Assembly (NCBI RefSeq): GCF_016863495.1 | Contig: NZ_BOOZ01000005.1 | Span: forward strand, 1 to 64,000 | Direction: 5' to 3' | Origin: Micromonospora andamanensis | Lineage (GTDB): Bacteria; Actinomycetota; Actinomycetes; Mycobacteriales; Micromonosporaceae | Length of the DNA: 64,000 nt | Shown here: piece after piece, positions 24,767 to 34,191 of the stretch | Layout of the letters: each line of letters opens with the position of its first letter | Numbering within the stretch: the first letter of the stretch is position 1 | Position numbers and translations under genes: made by a program | Notes under the pieces: model-generated | What the model saw: only the letters and a program-made list of their open reading frames with translations | Told to the model about the DNA's origin: nothing | Database searches by the model: none

Positions 24767-25986
24767 CTCCCCCCAGCCGGCCGGTGAGCCGGCGTGGCCT
24801 GCTCACCGGCGGCGCGCTGGCCGCCGGTGGCACGCTCGCGGGTGCCGCAGCGGTCGCCGTCACCCGCGCCGAGCCACCGGTACGCCAACCGGAGCGGACG
24901 CCGGTGGCGGTGGCTGTCGGCGAGGCGATCGAGCCGTTCCACGGGGTCCGGCAGGCGGGAGTCGTCAACGAACCCCAGGCGCATGCCGCATTCGTCGCCT
25001 TCACCCTGCGCCCGGCCACCGACCGGGCCGCCCTCGCGCGGCTGCTCCGGCTGCTCTCCGACGACGCCGCCCGGCTCACCCAGGGCCGACCCGCGCTCGC
25101 CGACACCGAACCCGAGCTGGGGCTGCTGCCGGCCCGGCTCACCGTCACCTTCGGCTTCGGCCCGGGCCTGTTCACCGCCGCCGGTCTCGACGACCGTCGT
25201 CCGCCCTCGATTGCCGAGCTGCCCCCGTTCCCGATCGACAGGCTGCAACCCCGCTGGTCCGGCGGGGACCTGCTGGTGCAGATCTGCGCCGACGACCCGA
25301 TCACCGTCGCCCACGCGCAGCGGGTTCTGATCAAGGACAGCCGACCGTTCGCCACGGTGCGCTGGGTGCAGCAGGGTTTCCGGCGGGCGGCCGGCGCCGA
25401 GCCGGGCCGGACCCAACGCAACCTCTTCGGCCAACTCGACGGCACCGCCAACCCGAAGCCGGGTACGCCTGTGGAGACGGCGGTCTGGATCGATGACGGT
25501 CCGGAGTGGCTACGCAACGGCACCACACTCGTGGTGCGGCGGATAAGCATGAACCTGGAAACCTGGGATCTGCTCGGACGTACCGACCGGGAACTCGCGG
25601 TCGGGCGACGGCTGGACAGCGGTGCCCCGCTGACCGGCACCCGAGAACACGACGAACCCGACTTCGCCGCCCTCGGCCCGGACGGGCTGACTGTCATCCC
25701 GGACTTCTCCCACCTCACCCGGGCGCACGTCACCGACGACCGGTTCCGGATCCTGCGCCGCCCCTACAACTACGACGGCGTACCCGACGCGGACGGCACC
25801 GCGGACAGTGGGCTGATCTTCGCGGCGTACCAGGCCGACATCGCCACCCAGTTCCTACCCATCCAGCGGCGGCTAGCCGAGCGGGACCTGCTCAACGAGT
25901 GGACCACTCCGATCGGCTCCGCCGTCTTCGCCGTCCCACCCGGCTGCCCGGAGGGCGGTTGGGTAGGTCAGCAACTGCTCGACTGA
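24763..25986 (+). CDS. Dyp-type heme peroxidase, Tat-exported (EfeB-like)
   Basis: The 407-residue protein begins with a twin-arginine signal (SRRGLLTGGALAAGG). It carries the DyP signature GQLDGTANP, in which Asp226 is the distal catalytic residue of the GxxDG motif. The expected proximal heme His lies in a late conserved block. Such enzymes oxidise dyes or porphyrins with hydrogen peroxide outside the membrane. Genes for the EfeU/EfeO iron system are not present. It is instead sandwiched between PCuAC and CopC, with a GTGA overlap to the former and 17 bases to the latter, which points to a link with copper. Confidence 0.9.
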   Translation: MTPPSRPVSRRGLLTGGALAAGGTLAGAAAVAVTRAEPPVRQPERTPVAVAVGEAIEPFHGVRQAGVVNEPQAHAAFVAFTLRPATDRAALARLLRLLSDDAARLTQGRPALADTEPELGLLPARLTVTFGFGPGLFTAAGLDDRRPPSIAELPPFPIDRLQPRWSGGDLLVQICADDPITVAHAQRVLIKDSRPFATVRWVQQGFRRAAGAEPGRTQRNLFGQLDGTANPKPGTPVETAVWIDDGPEWLRNGTTLVVRRISMNLETWDLLGRTDRELAVGRRLDSGAPLTGTREHDEPDFAALGPDGLTVIPDFSHLTRAHVTDDRFRILRRPYNYDGVPDADGTADSGLIFAAYQADIATQFLPIQRRLAERDLLNEWTTPIGSAVFAVPPGCPEGGWVGQQLLD

Positions 25987-26003
25987 CGAGGAGAATGACA
26001 AGC

Positions 26004-26642
26004 ATGTCCAGCCACCTCCGCCGACGGTCGACAGCTGCCGTCCTCGCCGCCGCGCTCACCGTCGCCACCGCCCTGCTGATCGGGCCGGTCCAGCCGGCGT
26101 ACGCCCACAACGTGCTGCGCAAGGCCACGCCCGCGCAGGACGCCACGCTCAAGAAGGCACCCAGCAAGATCACCCTGGAGTTCCTGCAGAAGCTGAACCC
26201 CAAGTTCACCACCATCACCCTCAGCGATGCCGACAAGCAGCAGGTGACGGTCGGCGAGCCTGAGGTGAGCGGCACCAAGGGCATCGTCAGCATCGATCCC
26301 ACGCTGCCCAACGGCGTCTACACGGTCGCGTACCGGGTGGTCTCCGCCGATGGGCACCCGGTGCAGGGGTCCTACACCTTCACCGTGGCCGATCCCACGG
26401 CCACCGCCGAACCGAGCCCCAGCCCGACGGCGAGCGAGCCGGCACCGACCACGCCGGCGAGCCCGAGTGCCGAACCGAGCGCCTCGGCCGCTTCCGCCAG
26501 CCCGGCCGCGAGCGGCTCCTCCGACAGCCCCGGTACGGCGGCGCTGCTGGCCGGCGGCGGGGTCCTGCTGGCTCTGGTGGCCGGCGCGGCGGTGCTGCTG
26601 CTGCGTCGCCGAGCCGCAACCCGGGGTGGCCCGACGCGGTGA
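26004..26642 (+). CDS. copC: CopC-domain copper resistance protein, membrane anchored
   Basis: The 212-residue protein has a Sec signal ending at AYA. The mature chain starts with His35 (HNVLRKATPAQ), the N-terminal copper ligand of CopC proteins. The beta-sandwich domain continues to SADGHPVQGSYTF, which includes the second conserved His. A Pro/Ser/Ala-rich stalk and a C-terminal membrane helix with an RRR stop follow (YobA-like layout). There is no CopD fusion. The ATG at 26004 is ten bases after GAGGAG; the nearer in-frame ATG would sit on top of that site. Confidence 0.9.
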   Translation: MSSHLRRRSTAAVLAAALTVATALLIGPVQPAYAHNVLRKATPAQDATLKKAPSKITLEFLQKLNPKFTTITLSDADKQQVTVGEPEVSGTKGIVSIDPTLPNGVYTVAYRVVSADGHPVQGSYTFTVADPTATAEPSPSPTASEPAPTTPASPSAEPSASAASASPAASGSSDSPGTAALLAGGGVLLALVAGAAVLLLRRRAATRGGPTR

Positions 26643-26761
26643 GCAGTGTCGGCGGCCGGGCGCGGTGAGTGTCGCCGGGGACAGGGCACGACGGTCAGCG
26701 GGTCGGGCCGGACCTCGGCGCTCAGGCTCGCCGGGGAGGCCGGCCGGCGGCACCTACGGTC

Positions 26762-26860
26762 TCAGCGCAGCAGCACCGGGCCGGCGTCGATCCGGGTGCG
26801 GAACAACGCGTACGGCTTGCGACGCAGGTCCCGGCCCTGCTGGAAGCTGGCCCGACCCGC
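26762..26860 (-). other. Possible orphan C-terminal reading frame in the 230-base gap
   Basis: Between copC and the ABC exporter the minus strand reads ASFQQGRDLRRKPYALFRTR and then IDAGPVLLR before a TGA at 26762. This looks protein-like but is bounded by an upstream stop near 26870 and has no start. It may be the tail of a lost gene. No family is recognised, and the rest of the gap shows nothing. Confidence 0.25.
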
Positions 26861-26872
26861 GTGAGGCGGGTG

Positions 26873-28837
26873 TCAGCCGGCCGCGGGCGGGTGTTGCCGG
26901 GGGACGGGCGGACCGGCGGTGTCCGCGTAGCCAGCGGCCTGGAGGGTGAACAGGCTGGCGTAGCGGCCACCGGCGGCGACCAGGTCGTCGTGGGTGCCCT
27001 CCTCGACCAGCCGACCGTGATGCAGCACGAAGATCCGGTCGGCGTGCCGGACGTTGGCCAGCCGATGCGTGATCAGGATGGTGGTGGCCCGACCACGCCG
27101 GTCCCGGATGGCCTGGAACAACGCGTCCTCCGCACGCGGATCGAGCGCGGAGGACGGCTCGTCCATCACCAGCAATTCGGCGTCGCGGAGGAAGCCCCGG
27201 GCCGCGGTGATCCGCTGCCACTGCCCGCCGGAGAGATCCTGTCCCTTGGCGAAGGTGCGGTCGAGCAGCGTCTCGTACCCGTGCGGCAGCTCGCGGATCA
27301 TCTCGTCGGCGACCGCGCGGGTGGCGGCGGCCTCGATCCGGTCCTGCCGGGCCTCGGTGTCGATGTCCCCGATGGCGATGTTCGTGGCGGCGGTGAACGG
27401 CCACTTGTGGTACTCCTGGGTGACCACGGCGATGCGACCACGCAGTTCGTCGCGGTCGAGTTCGGACAGGGGCCGCCCGTTCCAGCGGATCACGCCGTCG
27501 CTGGGCGTACGCAGGGCGGCGATCATCGCGGCCAGGCTGCTCTTGCCGGAGCCGTTCTCCCCCACGAAGGCCACCGTCTGCCCCGCCTCGACGCTGATCG
27601 TCACGCGATCGACAGCCGGGGTGTCGCGATCCGGGTACCGCAGGCTCACCTCGTCCACGGTGAGCACCCGCAGCCGGTCGGGTGCCGCCGCCGTCACCTG
27701 CGCCGGCAGATAGGTGGCGGCGCGGGTCATGAATTCCGTGTAGTCACGGAAGTGCTGCCCCTCGGTGTAGACGCGGTCCATCTGGAAGGTCACCACGGCC
27801 AGTGAGCGCTGCGCCGCCTGGACCGCGATCACACAGGTGGCCGCCGCCGCGAGCGGGATCTGCCCGTCGATGAGCAGCAGCCCGAGCAGCACGTAGACCA
27901 CGGCGGTGGCGACGCCCCCGATCATGGAGCCCACCGTCACCGTCGTGGTCACCCGACGCGCCAGAGCCAGTTCGATGTCGGTCTCCACAGCCATCACCCG
28001 GTCGTACTGGTCCAGCAGGAACCGGCGCAGCCCGTACGAACGCAGCTCCGGTGCGGACGCCCGTTCGGCCATCAGCCGGTGCAGCAACCACATCCGACGC
28101 CGCCGGACGGACCCGGCGATGTATGTCTGGTACCGCAGATGCCCTGCCCGCAGCGACGCCCACGCGTTCGGCACGGTGGCGACAAGCAGCGCTGGCAGCA
28201 GCAGCGGGTGGATCACCACCACGGCCACGGTGACCGCGACCACTCCGACCAGCCCGGCGAGCAGGTTCATCGAGGCGGGTACCAGGTCGACGGCGGAATC
28301 GGTGCCCCGGGAGGCGCGTTCCATGTCGTCGGCGAAGGCGTCCGCGTCGAAGGCTTCCAAACGTACGGCGGTGGTCACCTCGAACAGGCCCCGTTCCACC
28401 TCCCGGCTCACTCGGGGGGTCAGCCCGTTCAGGGCGTAGCCGGTGGCGATGGCCATCCCGGACCGCGCCGCCGTCGCGGCGGCCAGCACGGCGAGCGCCG
28501 GCAGCGCGGCCACCACCTTGTCTCCGGTCGGCCCACCGGCGAACAGCTCCACGAGCACCCGCTGGGTCGCGAGCAGCCCAAACGCCGACATCACCCCGGC
28601 ACCGACAGTCGCACCGGCGACCACTGTGGTACGCAGCCGGTCGGCCCGCCAACTGATCCGCAGGGCGGCCCAGATCAGCCTGGGCAGTTCGGCGAAGACG
28701 GCGAGCAGGCCGGCCTCGGTCCGCGCCCGCATGCCCGTCTCCCACCACATGGCCCGCATCTCGGGGAGCACCGACTCCCCCGTCGCCGACCCGGTCTGCT
28801 CCGCTCGGTCACGACGCCGGGTCGACGTGGCGGCCAT
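26873..28837 (-). CDS. ABC exporter, fused permease-ATPase
   Basis: The 654-residue protein has an N-terminal exporter transmembrane domain (about residues 60-360). The C-terminal nucleotide-binding domain has Walker A GENGSGKSS, signature LSGGQWQR, Walker B LLVMDEP and the switch His in ILITHRL. It would act as a homodimer; the substrate is unknown. The ATG at 28837 was chosen for its AGGAGG eight bases upstream. It is a single gene with no partner, and 182 bases separate it from the upstream glycosyltransferase. Confidence 0.9.
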   Translation of the reverse strand: MAATSTRRRDRAEQTGSATGESVLPEMRAMWWETGMRARTEAGLLAVFAELPRLIWAALRISWRADRLRTTVVAGATVGAGVMSAFGLLATQRVLVELFAGGPTGDKVVAALPALAVLAAATAARSGMAIATGYALNGLTPRVSREVERGLFEVTTAVRLEAFDADAFADDMERASRGTDSAVDLVPASMNLLAGLVGVVAVTVAVVVIHPLLLPALLVATVPNAWASLRAGHLRYQTYIAGSVRRRRMWLLHRLMAERASAPELRSYGLRRFLLDQYDRVMAVETDIELALARRVTTTVTVGSMIGGVATAVVYVLLGLLLIDGQIPLAAAATCVIAVQAAQRSLAVVTFQMDRVYTEGQHFRDYTEFMTRAATYLPAQVTAAAPDRLRVLTVDEVSLRYPDRDTPAVDRVTISVEAGQTVAFVGENGSGKSSLAAMIAALRTPSDGVIRWNGRPLSELDRDELRGRIAVVTQEYHKWPFTAATNIAIGDIDTEARQDRIEAAATRAVADEMIRELPHGYETLLDRTFAKGQDLSGGQWQRITAARGFLRDAELLVMDEPSSALDPRAEDALFQAIRDRRGRATTILITHRLANVRHADRIFVLHHGRLVEEGTHDDLVAAGGRYASLFTLQAAGYADTAGPPVPRQHPPAAG

Positions 28838-29019
28838 GGGGACACCTCCTGGGGTCGGCGACACGCGGCAGCCGCTCCCGCCGGACAGCGGCACCGCCGA
28901 GAGGCGGAGCCGCCGACATAGCCAAAGGCGACCGACCAGCTACTTATGGTCACTGCCGACGCGGCCGTGGTCCAGCCCTGTCGGCGCGCCGAACCGCCAG
29001 CATCCGCAGCGGGTCCCGG

Positions 29020-30024
29020 TCACCGCCCCCGGGCGTACTCCGGCAGTCGGCGGGCGACCTGCTCGGGTGAGGGCATGCGGGCGATCTCCCTGGCCAGCGT
29101 CCACGCCGCGTCCCGATGGTCGTTGCGGCCGGGCAGCAGTCGGCGGGTGCACTCCGCGATGGCGTCGGCAGTCACCTGTTCCGGCGTCAGCCGCAACCCG
29201 GCACCGGCGACGCGGAGCGCCTCGGCGTTCGCGAACTGGTCGGCGCCCTGCGGCAGGACCAGTTGCGGTAGGCCGGCGGCGAGCGCTCCGAGCGTCGTGC
29301 CACTACCGCCGTGATGCACCACCACGTCCACGTACGGCAGCAGGTCGGCCTGCGGAACCCAGGGGCGGACCACGACGTTTCCCGGCACCTCGCCGAGTTC
29401 CGCCACCGGCACCCGGCCGGTGGCGACCACCACCTGGACGGGCAGCCCGGCCAGGCCGGCCACGGCCTCGGCGAGCAGGTCCCGGGTGGCGAAGGCGGTC
29501 CCGAACGTCAGGTACACCAGCGGCAGCCCGGTGTCGACGAGCCCGGACAGCGGCGCCGGCTCGGCGTACGGGACGGGACGCAACTCGATGCGGTTCGCCG
29601 AGTCGAGGAACGCCCGGTCCTGGAGGGAGGGCGGGCAGATGTCGAGATGGGGCCGACCCGACGCGGCGGCGATCCGGGTGGGAGGTTCCAGTCCGATGCC
29701 GTCCGGGAACATTCGGCCGAAGCCGTGCCACATGCCGGGGATGCCCGCCGAGTCGGCGGCTGTCGCCGCACCGGGCACCCCCCAGCCGTATACGACCAGG
29801 TCCGGCGCGAGCCGGTCCAGTTCCGGTGCCAGGTCCTCGGCGTACATCTCGTAGTAGGTGTCCGCTGGACGCACCGGTCGCAGACCGTTCGCCGCCAGTG
29901 GGGCGTGTACCGCCTCGCCAGCCGCGAAGTGCACCTCGTGCCCGCCGTCGCGTACCGCCCTGGCCAGAGGGATCATCGGGTAGGTGTGACCGACGGAGGC
30001 CAGGCTGGCGAACAGGACCCGCAT
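29020..30024 (-). CDS. GT1-family (UGT/MGT-like) glycosyltransferase
   Basis: The 334-residue protein begins with the GT-B N-terminal motif MRVLFASLASVGHTYPMIPL. The C-terminal donor-binding signature is VPQADLLPYVDVVVHHGGSG followed by TTLGALAAGLPQLVLP. This architecture glycosylates small lipophilic acceptors from nucleotide sugars. It is shorter than the usual 380-420 residues, and the acceptor domain appears compressed between residues 60 and 80. It follows ynfA by 23 bases and is probably cotranscribed. No biosynthetic genes are nearby to suggest an acceptor. Confidence 0.85.
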   Translation of the reverse strand: MRVLFASLASVGHTYPMIPLARAVRDGGHEVHFAAGEAVHAPLAANGLRPVRPADTYYEMYAEDLAPELDRLAPDLVVYGWGVPGAATAADSAGIPGMWHGFGRMFPDGIGLEPPTRIAAASGRPHLDICPPSLQDRAFLDSANRIELRPVPYAEPAPLSGLVDTGLPLVYLTFGTAFATRDLLAEAVAGLAGLPVQVVVATGRVPVAELGEVPGNVVVRPWVPQADLLPYVDVVVHHGGSGTTLGALAAGLPQLVLPQGADQFANAEALRVAGAGLRLTPEQVTADAIAECTRRLLPGRNDHRDAAWTLAREIARMPSPEQVARRLPEYARGR

Positions 30025-30047
30025 CGCGTCACCGTAGTGGTACCGGG

Positions 30048-30383
30048 TCAGGCGCCTCGCGGGGCGTACATGATGACGGCGACGCCGAGCAGGCAGAGCC
30101 CGGCGCCGGTGATGTCCCACCGGTCCGGGCGGAAGCCGTCGAAGACCATCCCCCAGGCGAGGGAGCCGGCGACGAAGACCCCGCCGTACGCGGCCAGGAT
30201 GCGGCCGAAGTTCGGGTCGGGCTGGAAGGTGGCGACAAAGCCGTACGCGCCGAGGGCGAGCACCCCGGCGGCGACGAACCACAGCCCCCGGTGCTCCCGC
30301 CAGCCCTGCCACACCAGCCAGGCCCCGCCGATCTCGGCGATCGCGGCCAGGGCGAACAGGAGCACGGAACGCAGCACTGTCAC
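30048..30383 (-). CDS. YnfA-family (UPF0060) membrane protein
   Basis: The 111-residue protein has four membrane helices and is small-multidrug-resistance-like. It carries the family blocks [40 protein letters not shown] and [12 protein letters not shown]. The family is mostly uncharacterised. GTG start. It reads away from the fluoride channel genes and leads into the glycosyltransferase. Confidence 0.9.
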   Translation of the reverse strand: MTVLRSVLLFALAAIAEIGGAWLVWQGWREHRGLWFVAAGVLALGAYGFVATFQPDPNFGRILAAYGGVFVAGSLAWGMVFDGFRPDRWDITGAGLCLLGVAVIMYAPRGA

Positions 30384-30475
30384 CGCCGCACCCTATCGTC
30401 GCGGCAGGTCGAGCCCTGGATGGACGGCGGGTGGGCGGCGTTATCCTCTGCACAGGGCATCCACCGGAGGTGCCC

Positions 30476-30535
30476 GTGGCGGTGGGGCCCGCCACCCCGC
30501 CGGTGCGGGGCAACCGCGACGCCCGCCGCCAACGG
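30476..30535 (+). ncRNA. Candidate fluoride riboswitch (crcB motif)
   Basis: In the leader of the crcB pair, stem GTGGCG/CGCCAC (30476-30481 with 30490-30495) encloses GTGGGGCC. This parallels the P1 stem and AUGAGGCC loop of the known fluoride aptamer. A second stem CCCGC-CGGT-GCGGG (30496-30509) parallels P3. A downstream GACGCCC could make part of the pseudoknot with the GGGGC of the first loop. The conserved AUG is GTG here and the pseudoknot pairing is incomplete, so this is a candidate supported mainly by position. Confidence 0.5.
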
Positions 30536-30573
30536 TCCCTGCCAGGGCAGACGCGTACTGGTAGGGGGTGACG

Positions 30574-31056
30574 ATGGGGCCACGGCGACCACCCGTCGAT
30601 CCGGATGTCGATCTCAGCGTTCCGCGCCAACGCGCGGAACTGCGGGGCGGGACCGCCAGCCTGCTCGCCGTGATCGCCGTTGGCGGCATGACCGGCGCTG
30701 TGGCGCGGCACGGACTGGCGGTGGCCCTTCCGCACCCGCCCCACGGCTTTCCCTGGTCCACCTTCGCCGTCAACGTCTCGGGCTGCCTGCTCATCGGGGT
30801 ACTGATGGTGCTGATCACCGAGGCGTGGACCGCGCCGCGACTGGTCCGGCCCTTCCTCGGCGTCGGCGTGCTCGGTGGCTACACGACCTTCTCCACGTAC
30901 GCCGTCGAGGTACAGCAGGCGGTGGCGGCCGGCGCGGCGCGGACCGGCCTGCTGTATCTCGCCGGCACCATCGTCGCCGCCCTCACCGCCGTCTTTCTGG
31001 GCATCACCCTGGCCCGACTGGCGACGGGTGTGGGCCGGGATCGGAGCGGCGGATGA
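30574..31056 (+). CDS. crcB: Fluoride channel Fluc/CrcB, subunit 1
   Basis: The 162-residue protein has four membrane helices with the Fluc signatures GGMTGAVARHGLAV, TFAVNVSGCLLIGVL and GVLGGYTTFSTYAVE. The latter includes the Asn and Thr-Phe-Ser residues lining the pore. It exports fluoride. Compared with single-subunit Fluc proteins it has an extra basic N-terminal tail of about 28 residues. It overlaps the second channel gene (ATGA). The ATG follows a GGGGG ribosome site. Confidence 0.93.
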   Translation: MGPRRPPVDPDVDLSVPRQRAELRGGTASLLAVIAVGGMTGAVARHGLAVALPHPPHGFPWSTFAVNVSGCLLIGVLMVLITEAWTAPRLVRPFLGVGVLGGYTTFSTYAVEVQQAVAAGAARTGLLYLAGTIVAALTAVFLGITLARLATGVGRDRSGG

Positions 31057-31427
31057 CTGTCATCCTGGTGGCGCTCGGCGCCGCCCTCGGCGCGCCGCTG
31101 CGTTACCTGGTCGACCGGGCGGTGCAGGCACGGCACGATTCCGTCTTCCCGTGGGGCACCCTCACCGTCAACGCGGTGGGCTCGCTCGTTCTCGGCGTCC
31201 TGATCGGTGGCGCCGCCGTGGACGCGGTACCCGGTTCGCTTGTCGCCCTGCTCGGCGTCGGCCTCTGCGGTGCCCTCACCACCTACTCGACCTTCGGCTA
31301 CGAGACGATCCGGCTCTTCGAGGACGGTGCCCGTCGTCATGCGCTCGTCAACGTGGGCGTCAGCGTCGTCGCCGGCCTGGCTGCCGCGTTCGTCGGGGTC
31401 ACCCTCGCCGAGCTGCTGTGGGCCTGA
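31053..31427 (+). CDS. crcB: Fluoride channel Fluc/CrcB, subunit 2
   Basis: The 124-residue paralog of the preceding gene has GAALGAPLRYLVDRA, TLTVNAVGSLVLGVL and GALTTYSTFGYE. Tandem crcB genes in actinobacteria and bacilli are expected to assemble as hetero-oligomeric dual-topology pairs. The ATG overlaps the previous stop by four bases, so expression is coupled. It converges on the P-type ATPase gene with a 55-base gap. Confidence 0.93.
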   Translation: MTVILVALGAALGAPLRYLVDRAVQARHDSVFPWGTLTVNAVGSLVLGVLIGGAAVDAVPGSLVALLGVGLCGALTTYSTFGYETIRLFEDGARRHALVNVGVSVVAGLAAAFVGVTLAELLWA

Positions 31428-31482
31428 CCGTCACCTGGCCTTGCTCCGGCGGTGACCGGGCTCGGTGGCGACGGCCGGACAC

Positions 31483-34191
31483 TCAGCCGAGATTGCGGCG
31501 CAGCCGCTTGTCGACGGCGACCACGACGGCGGAGACCGCTCCGACGGCCAGGATGCGCAACCACACTTCGGGCCCGATCGGCGCGGTGCCGAAGATCGCG
31601 TTCATCGGTGGCAGGTACGTGATGGCGAGCTGGCAGAGCGCCTGCGCGGTGACGCCGAGCAACAGCAGGCGGTTGGTGAAGAAGCCGATCCGCCAGGCCG
31701 AACGAGTCAGCGACCGGCAGCTGAACAGGTAGAACGTCTCGACCACGACGAAGACGTTTAGCGCTGCGGTGCGCGCCTGGGCGACGTCGGCACCGGTGGA
31801 CTGCTCCCACTGGAACACCCACCACGCACCGGCCACCAGCAGCATTGCCACCAGCACGATCCGAATCACCAGCGCACCTGTCAGCAGCGGCCGGGCCGGG
31901 TCCCGAGGCGGCCGTCGCATGATGCCGCCCTCCTTCGGCTCGAAGGCCAGCATCAGGCCGAGCAGGACGGCGGTGGTCATGTTGATCCAGAGGATCTGGG
32001 TCGGCAGCAGCGGCAGGGTGGCACCCAGCACGATGGCGAGCAGCACCACCAGCCCTTCGCCGAGGTTCGTCGGCAGCGTCCAGACGATGAACTTGGTGAT
32101 GTTGTCGAAGACCCCGCGCCCCTCCTCCACCGCGGCCTCGATGGTGGCGAAGTCGTCATCGGTGAGGACCATGTCGGCCGCTTCCTTCGCCACCTCGGTG
32201 CCGGAGCGGGCCATGGCGATGCCGATGTTCGCCTGCCGCAACGCGGGGGCGTCGTTGACCCCGTCGCCGGTCACCGCGACCACGTGGCCGCGTTGCTGGA
32301 GCGTCTCGACCAGCCGGAGTTTCTGTTCCGGGGAGACCCGGGCGAAGACGGCGGCCCGGTCGACCGCCTCGGCGAACCCCTCGGCGGGCAACTCCTCGAG
32401 ATCGGTGCCGGTGACCACCCGGGCCGGCCGTTCCGAGTCGAGCAGCCCGAGCTGACGGGCGATGGCGCCGGCGGTCGCCGCATGGTCCCCGGTGATCATC
32501 TTGACGTCGATGCCGGCCGTGTGGCACGCCCGTACCGCCGGTGCCGCGGCGCTGCGGGGTGGGTCGAGCATCGCCTGGAGCCCGGTGAGGACCAGGGTGC
32601 CGGGCAGTGCGACCTCGTCGAACCCGTGCTCCGGGTCGTCCGGCGGGCGTACGGCGGTGGCGAGCACCCGCAGCCCGCGGCCGGCAAGTTCCTCAGCCGC
32701 CCGCAGAGCGGCGTCGGCGCGGAGCGACCGGATCTCCCCGTCGGCACCCATCTCGCCCCGGCACATCGACACGATTCGTTCGACACCGCCCTTGGCCAGG
32801 ACCACCTCGCGGCCCGTGGCCCGCTCGTCGTGCAACGTCGCCATGTACTGCCGCTTCGAGTCGAACGGGATGGTGTCCCGACGCGGATAGTCGGCCGCCA
32901 GCCGGCCGTGGTCGATCCCCACCTTGGCCGCGACCACCTGCATGGCGCCCTCGGTCGGGTCGCCGGCGAGCAGCCACTCGCCGTCCTGCTCGCGGACCCG
33001 TGCGTCGTTGCACCCGGCACCGGCCAGCAGGGCCCAGCGCAGCGCCTCACCACCCCGACCGGCGTCGCGGACCTCCCCGTCCGGCCGGTAGCCGGAGCCG
33101 GTCACCTCGAACCCGCCGTCCGGGGTCCACACCGTCCGCACCGTCATCTGGTTCTCGGTAAGGGTGCCGGTCTTGTCGGAACAGACGACAGTCGTGCTGC
33201 CAAGCGTCTCGATCGCCGGCAGGCGACGGACCACCGCCCGCCGTCGGGCCATCCGGGTCACCCCGATGGCCAGGGTGATCGTGACCGCCGCCGGCAGCCC
33301 CTCGGGTATCGCACCGACGGCGAGCGCCACGGCCGCGGTGAACGTCTCGACCGCGTCCTGGCCACGGAGCAGGCCGACCGCGAAGGTCACCGCCGCCAGC
33401 ACCAGGATGATCACGGTCAGCACCTTGCTGAACCGGGCCAGCTTGCGGGTCAGCGGCGTGGCCAGCGCCTCCGCCGCGCCGACCAGACGGTGGATCTGTC
33501 CGAGTTCCGTCTCGGCTCCGGTGGCCACCGCGATACCGGCACCGCCGCCGGCCGCGACGAGCGTGCCCGACCAGACCATGTTGCGTCGGTCGGCGACGGG
33601 CGTGCCCACCGGCAACTCCGCCTCCAGCTTGTCCACCGGGACCGACTCACCGGTCAGCGCCGACTCGTCGACCCGCAACTCGGCCAACCGGACCAACCGC
33701 AGGTCGACAGGCACCTTGTCGCCCGCCTCCAGCACCACCAGGTCACCGGGGACCAGGTCATCGGAGGAGATCGCCCGCAGCTCACCGTCGCGGATCACCC
33801 GGGCCTCGGTACGCACCATCGACCGCAGGCTGTCCAGCGCCGCCTCGGCCCGCGACTCCTGGGCGTACCCGATCGCGGCGTTGATCAGCACCACCGCGAA
33901 GATGACAGTGGAGTCGACGTACTCCCCGAGGACCGCGGTGACCACGCCGGCCGCGATCAGCACGTAGATGAGCGGGTTGTGGAACTGCCTGACGATCCGA
34001 CGCAGCAGGCCGCCACCACCTGCTGCGGGCAGCACGTTCCTGCCGTACCGGCCGAGCCGCCGGGCGGCCTCCGCGCTGCTCAGGCCGCGCTGCGGATCCG
34101 TCTCCAGCAGCAGCACCACCTCGTGGGCGGACATGCCGTGGTGCTCGTCGGACCGCGACGTCCCAGCCGACTGTTCGAGCGTCACCGTCAC
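31483..34191 (-). CDS. P2-type cation-transporting ATPase
   Basis: The 902-residue pump has an N-terminal cation-ATPase domain (HGMSAHEVVLLLETDPQRGL) and the M4 motif AVGAIPEGLPAAVT, which is the calcium-ATPase-like PEGLP. The phosphorylation site is CSDKTGTLTENQMTV, followed by an ATP-binding domain, GDGVNDAPALRQA, and a C-terminal group of four to six membrane helices. It resembles P2A/P2B pumps; calcium, magnesium or manganese export is plausible but the ion is not certain. The GTG at 34191 was chosen; an in-frame ATG at 34299 would add a glycine-rich leader of lower quality. Confidence 0.88.
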   Translation of the reverse strand: MTVTLEQSAGTSRSDEHHGMSAHEVVLLLETDPQRGLSSAEAARRLGRYGRNVLPAAGGGGLLRRIVRQFHNPLIYVLIAAGVVTAVLGEYVDSTVIFAVVLINAAIGYAQESRAEAALDSLRSMVRTEARVIRDGELRAISSDDLVPGDLVVLEAGDKVPVDLRLVRLAELRVDESALTGESVPVDKLEAELPVGTPVADRRNMVWSGTLVAAGGGAGIAVATGAETELGQIHRLVGAAEALATPLTRKLARFSKVLTVIILVLAAVTFAVGLLRGQDAVETFTAAVALAVGAIPEGLPAAVTITLAIGVTRMARRRAVVRRLPAIETLGSTTVVCSDKTGTLTENQMTVRTVWTPDGGFEVTGSGYRPDGEVRDAGRGGEALRWALLAGAGCNDARVREQDGEWLLAGDPTEGAMQVVAAKVGIDHGRLAADYPRRDTIPFDSKRQYMATLHDERATGREVVLAKGGVERIVSMCRGEMGADGEIRSLRADAALRAAEELAGRGLRVLATAVRPPDDPEHGFDEVALPGTLVLTGLQAMLDPPRSAAAPAVRACHTAGIDVKMITGDHAATAGAIARQLGLLDSERPARVVTGTDLEELPAEGFAEAVDRAAVFARVSPEQKLRLVETLQQRGHVVAVTGDGVNDAPALRQANIGIAMARSGTEVAKEAADMVLTDDDFATIEAAVEEGRGVFDNITKFIVWTLPTNLGEGLVVLLAIVLGATLPLLPTQILWINMTTAVLLGLMLAFEPKEGGIMRRPPRDPARPLLTGALVIRIVLVAMLLVAGAWWVFQWEQSTGADVAQARTAALNVFVVVETFYLFSCRSLTRSAWRIGFFTNRLLLLGVTAQALCQLAITYLPPMNAIFGTAPIGPEVWLRILAVGAVSAVVVAVDKRLRRNLG

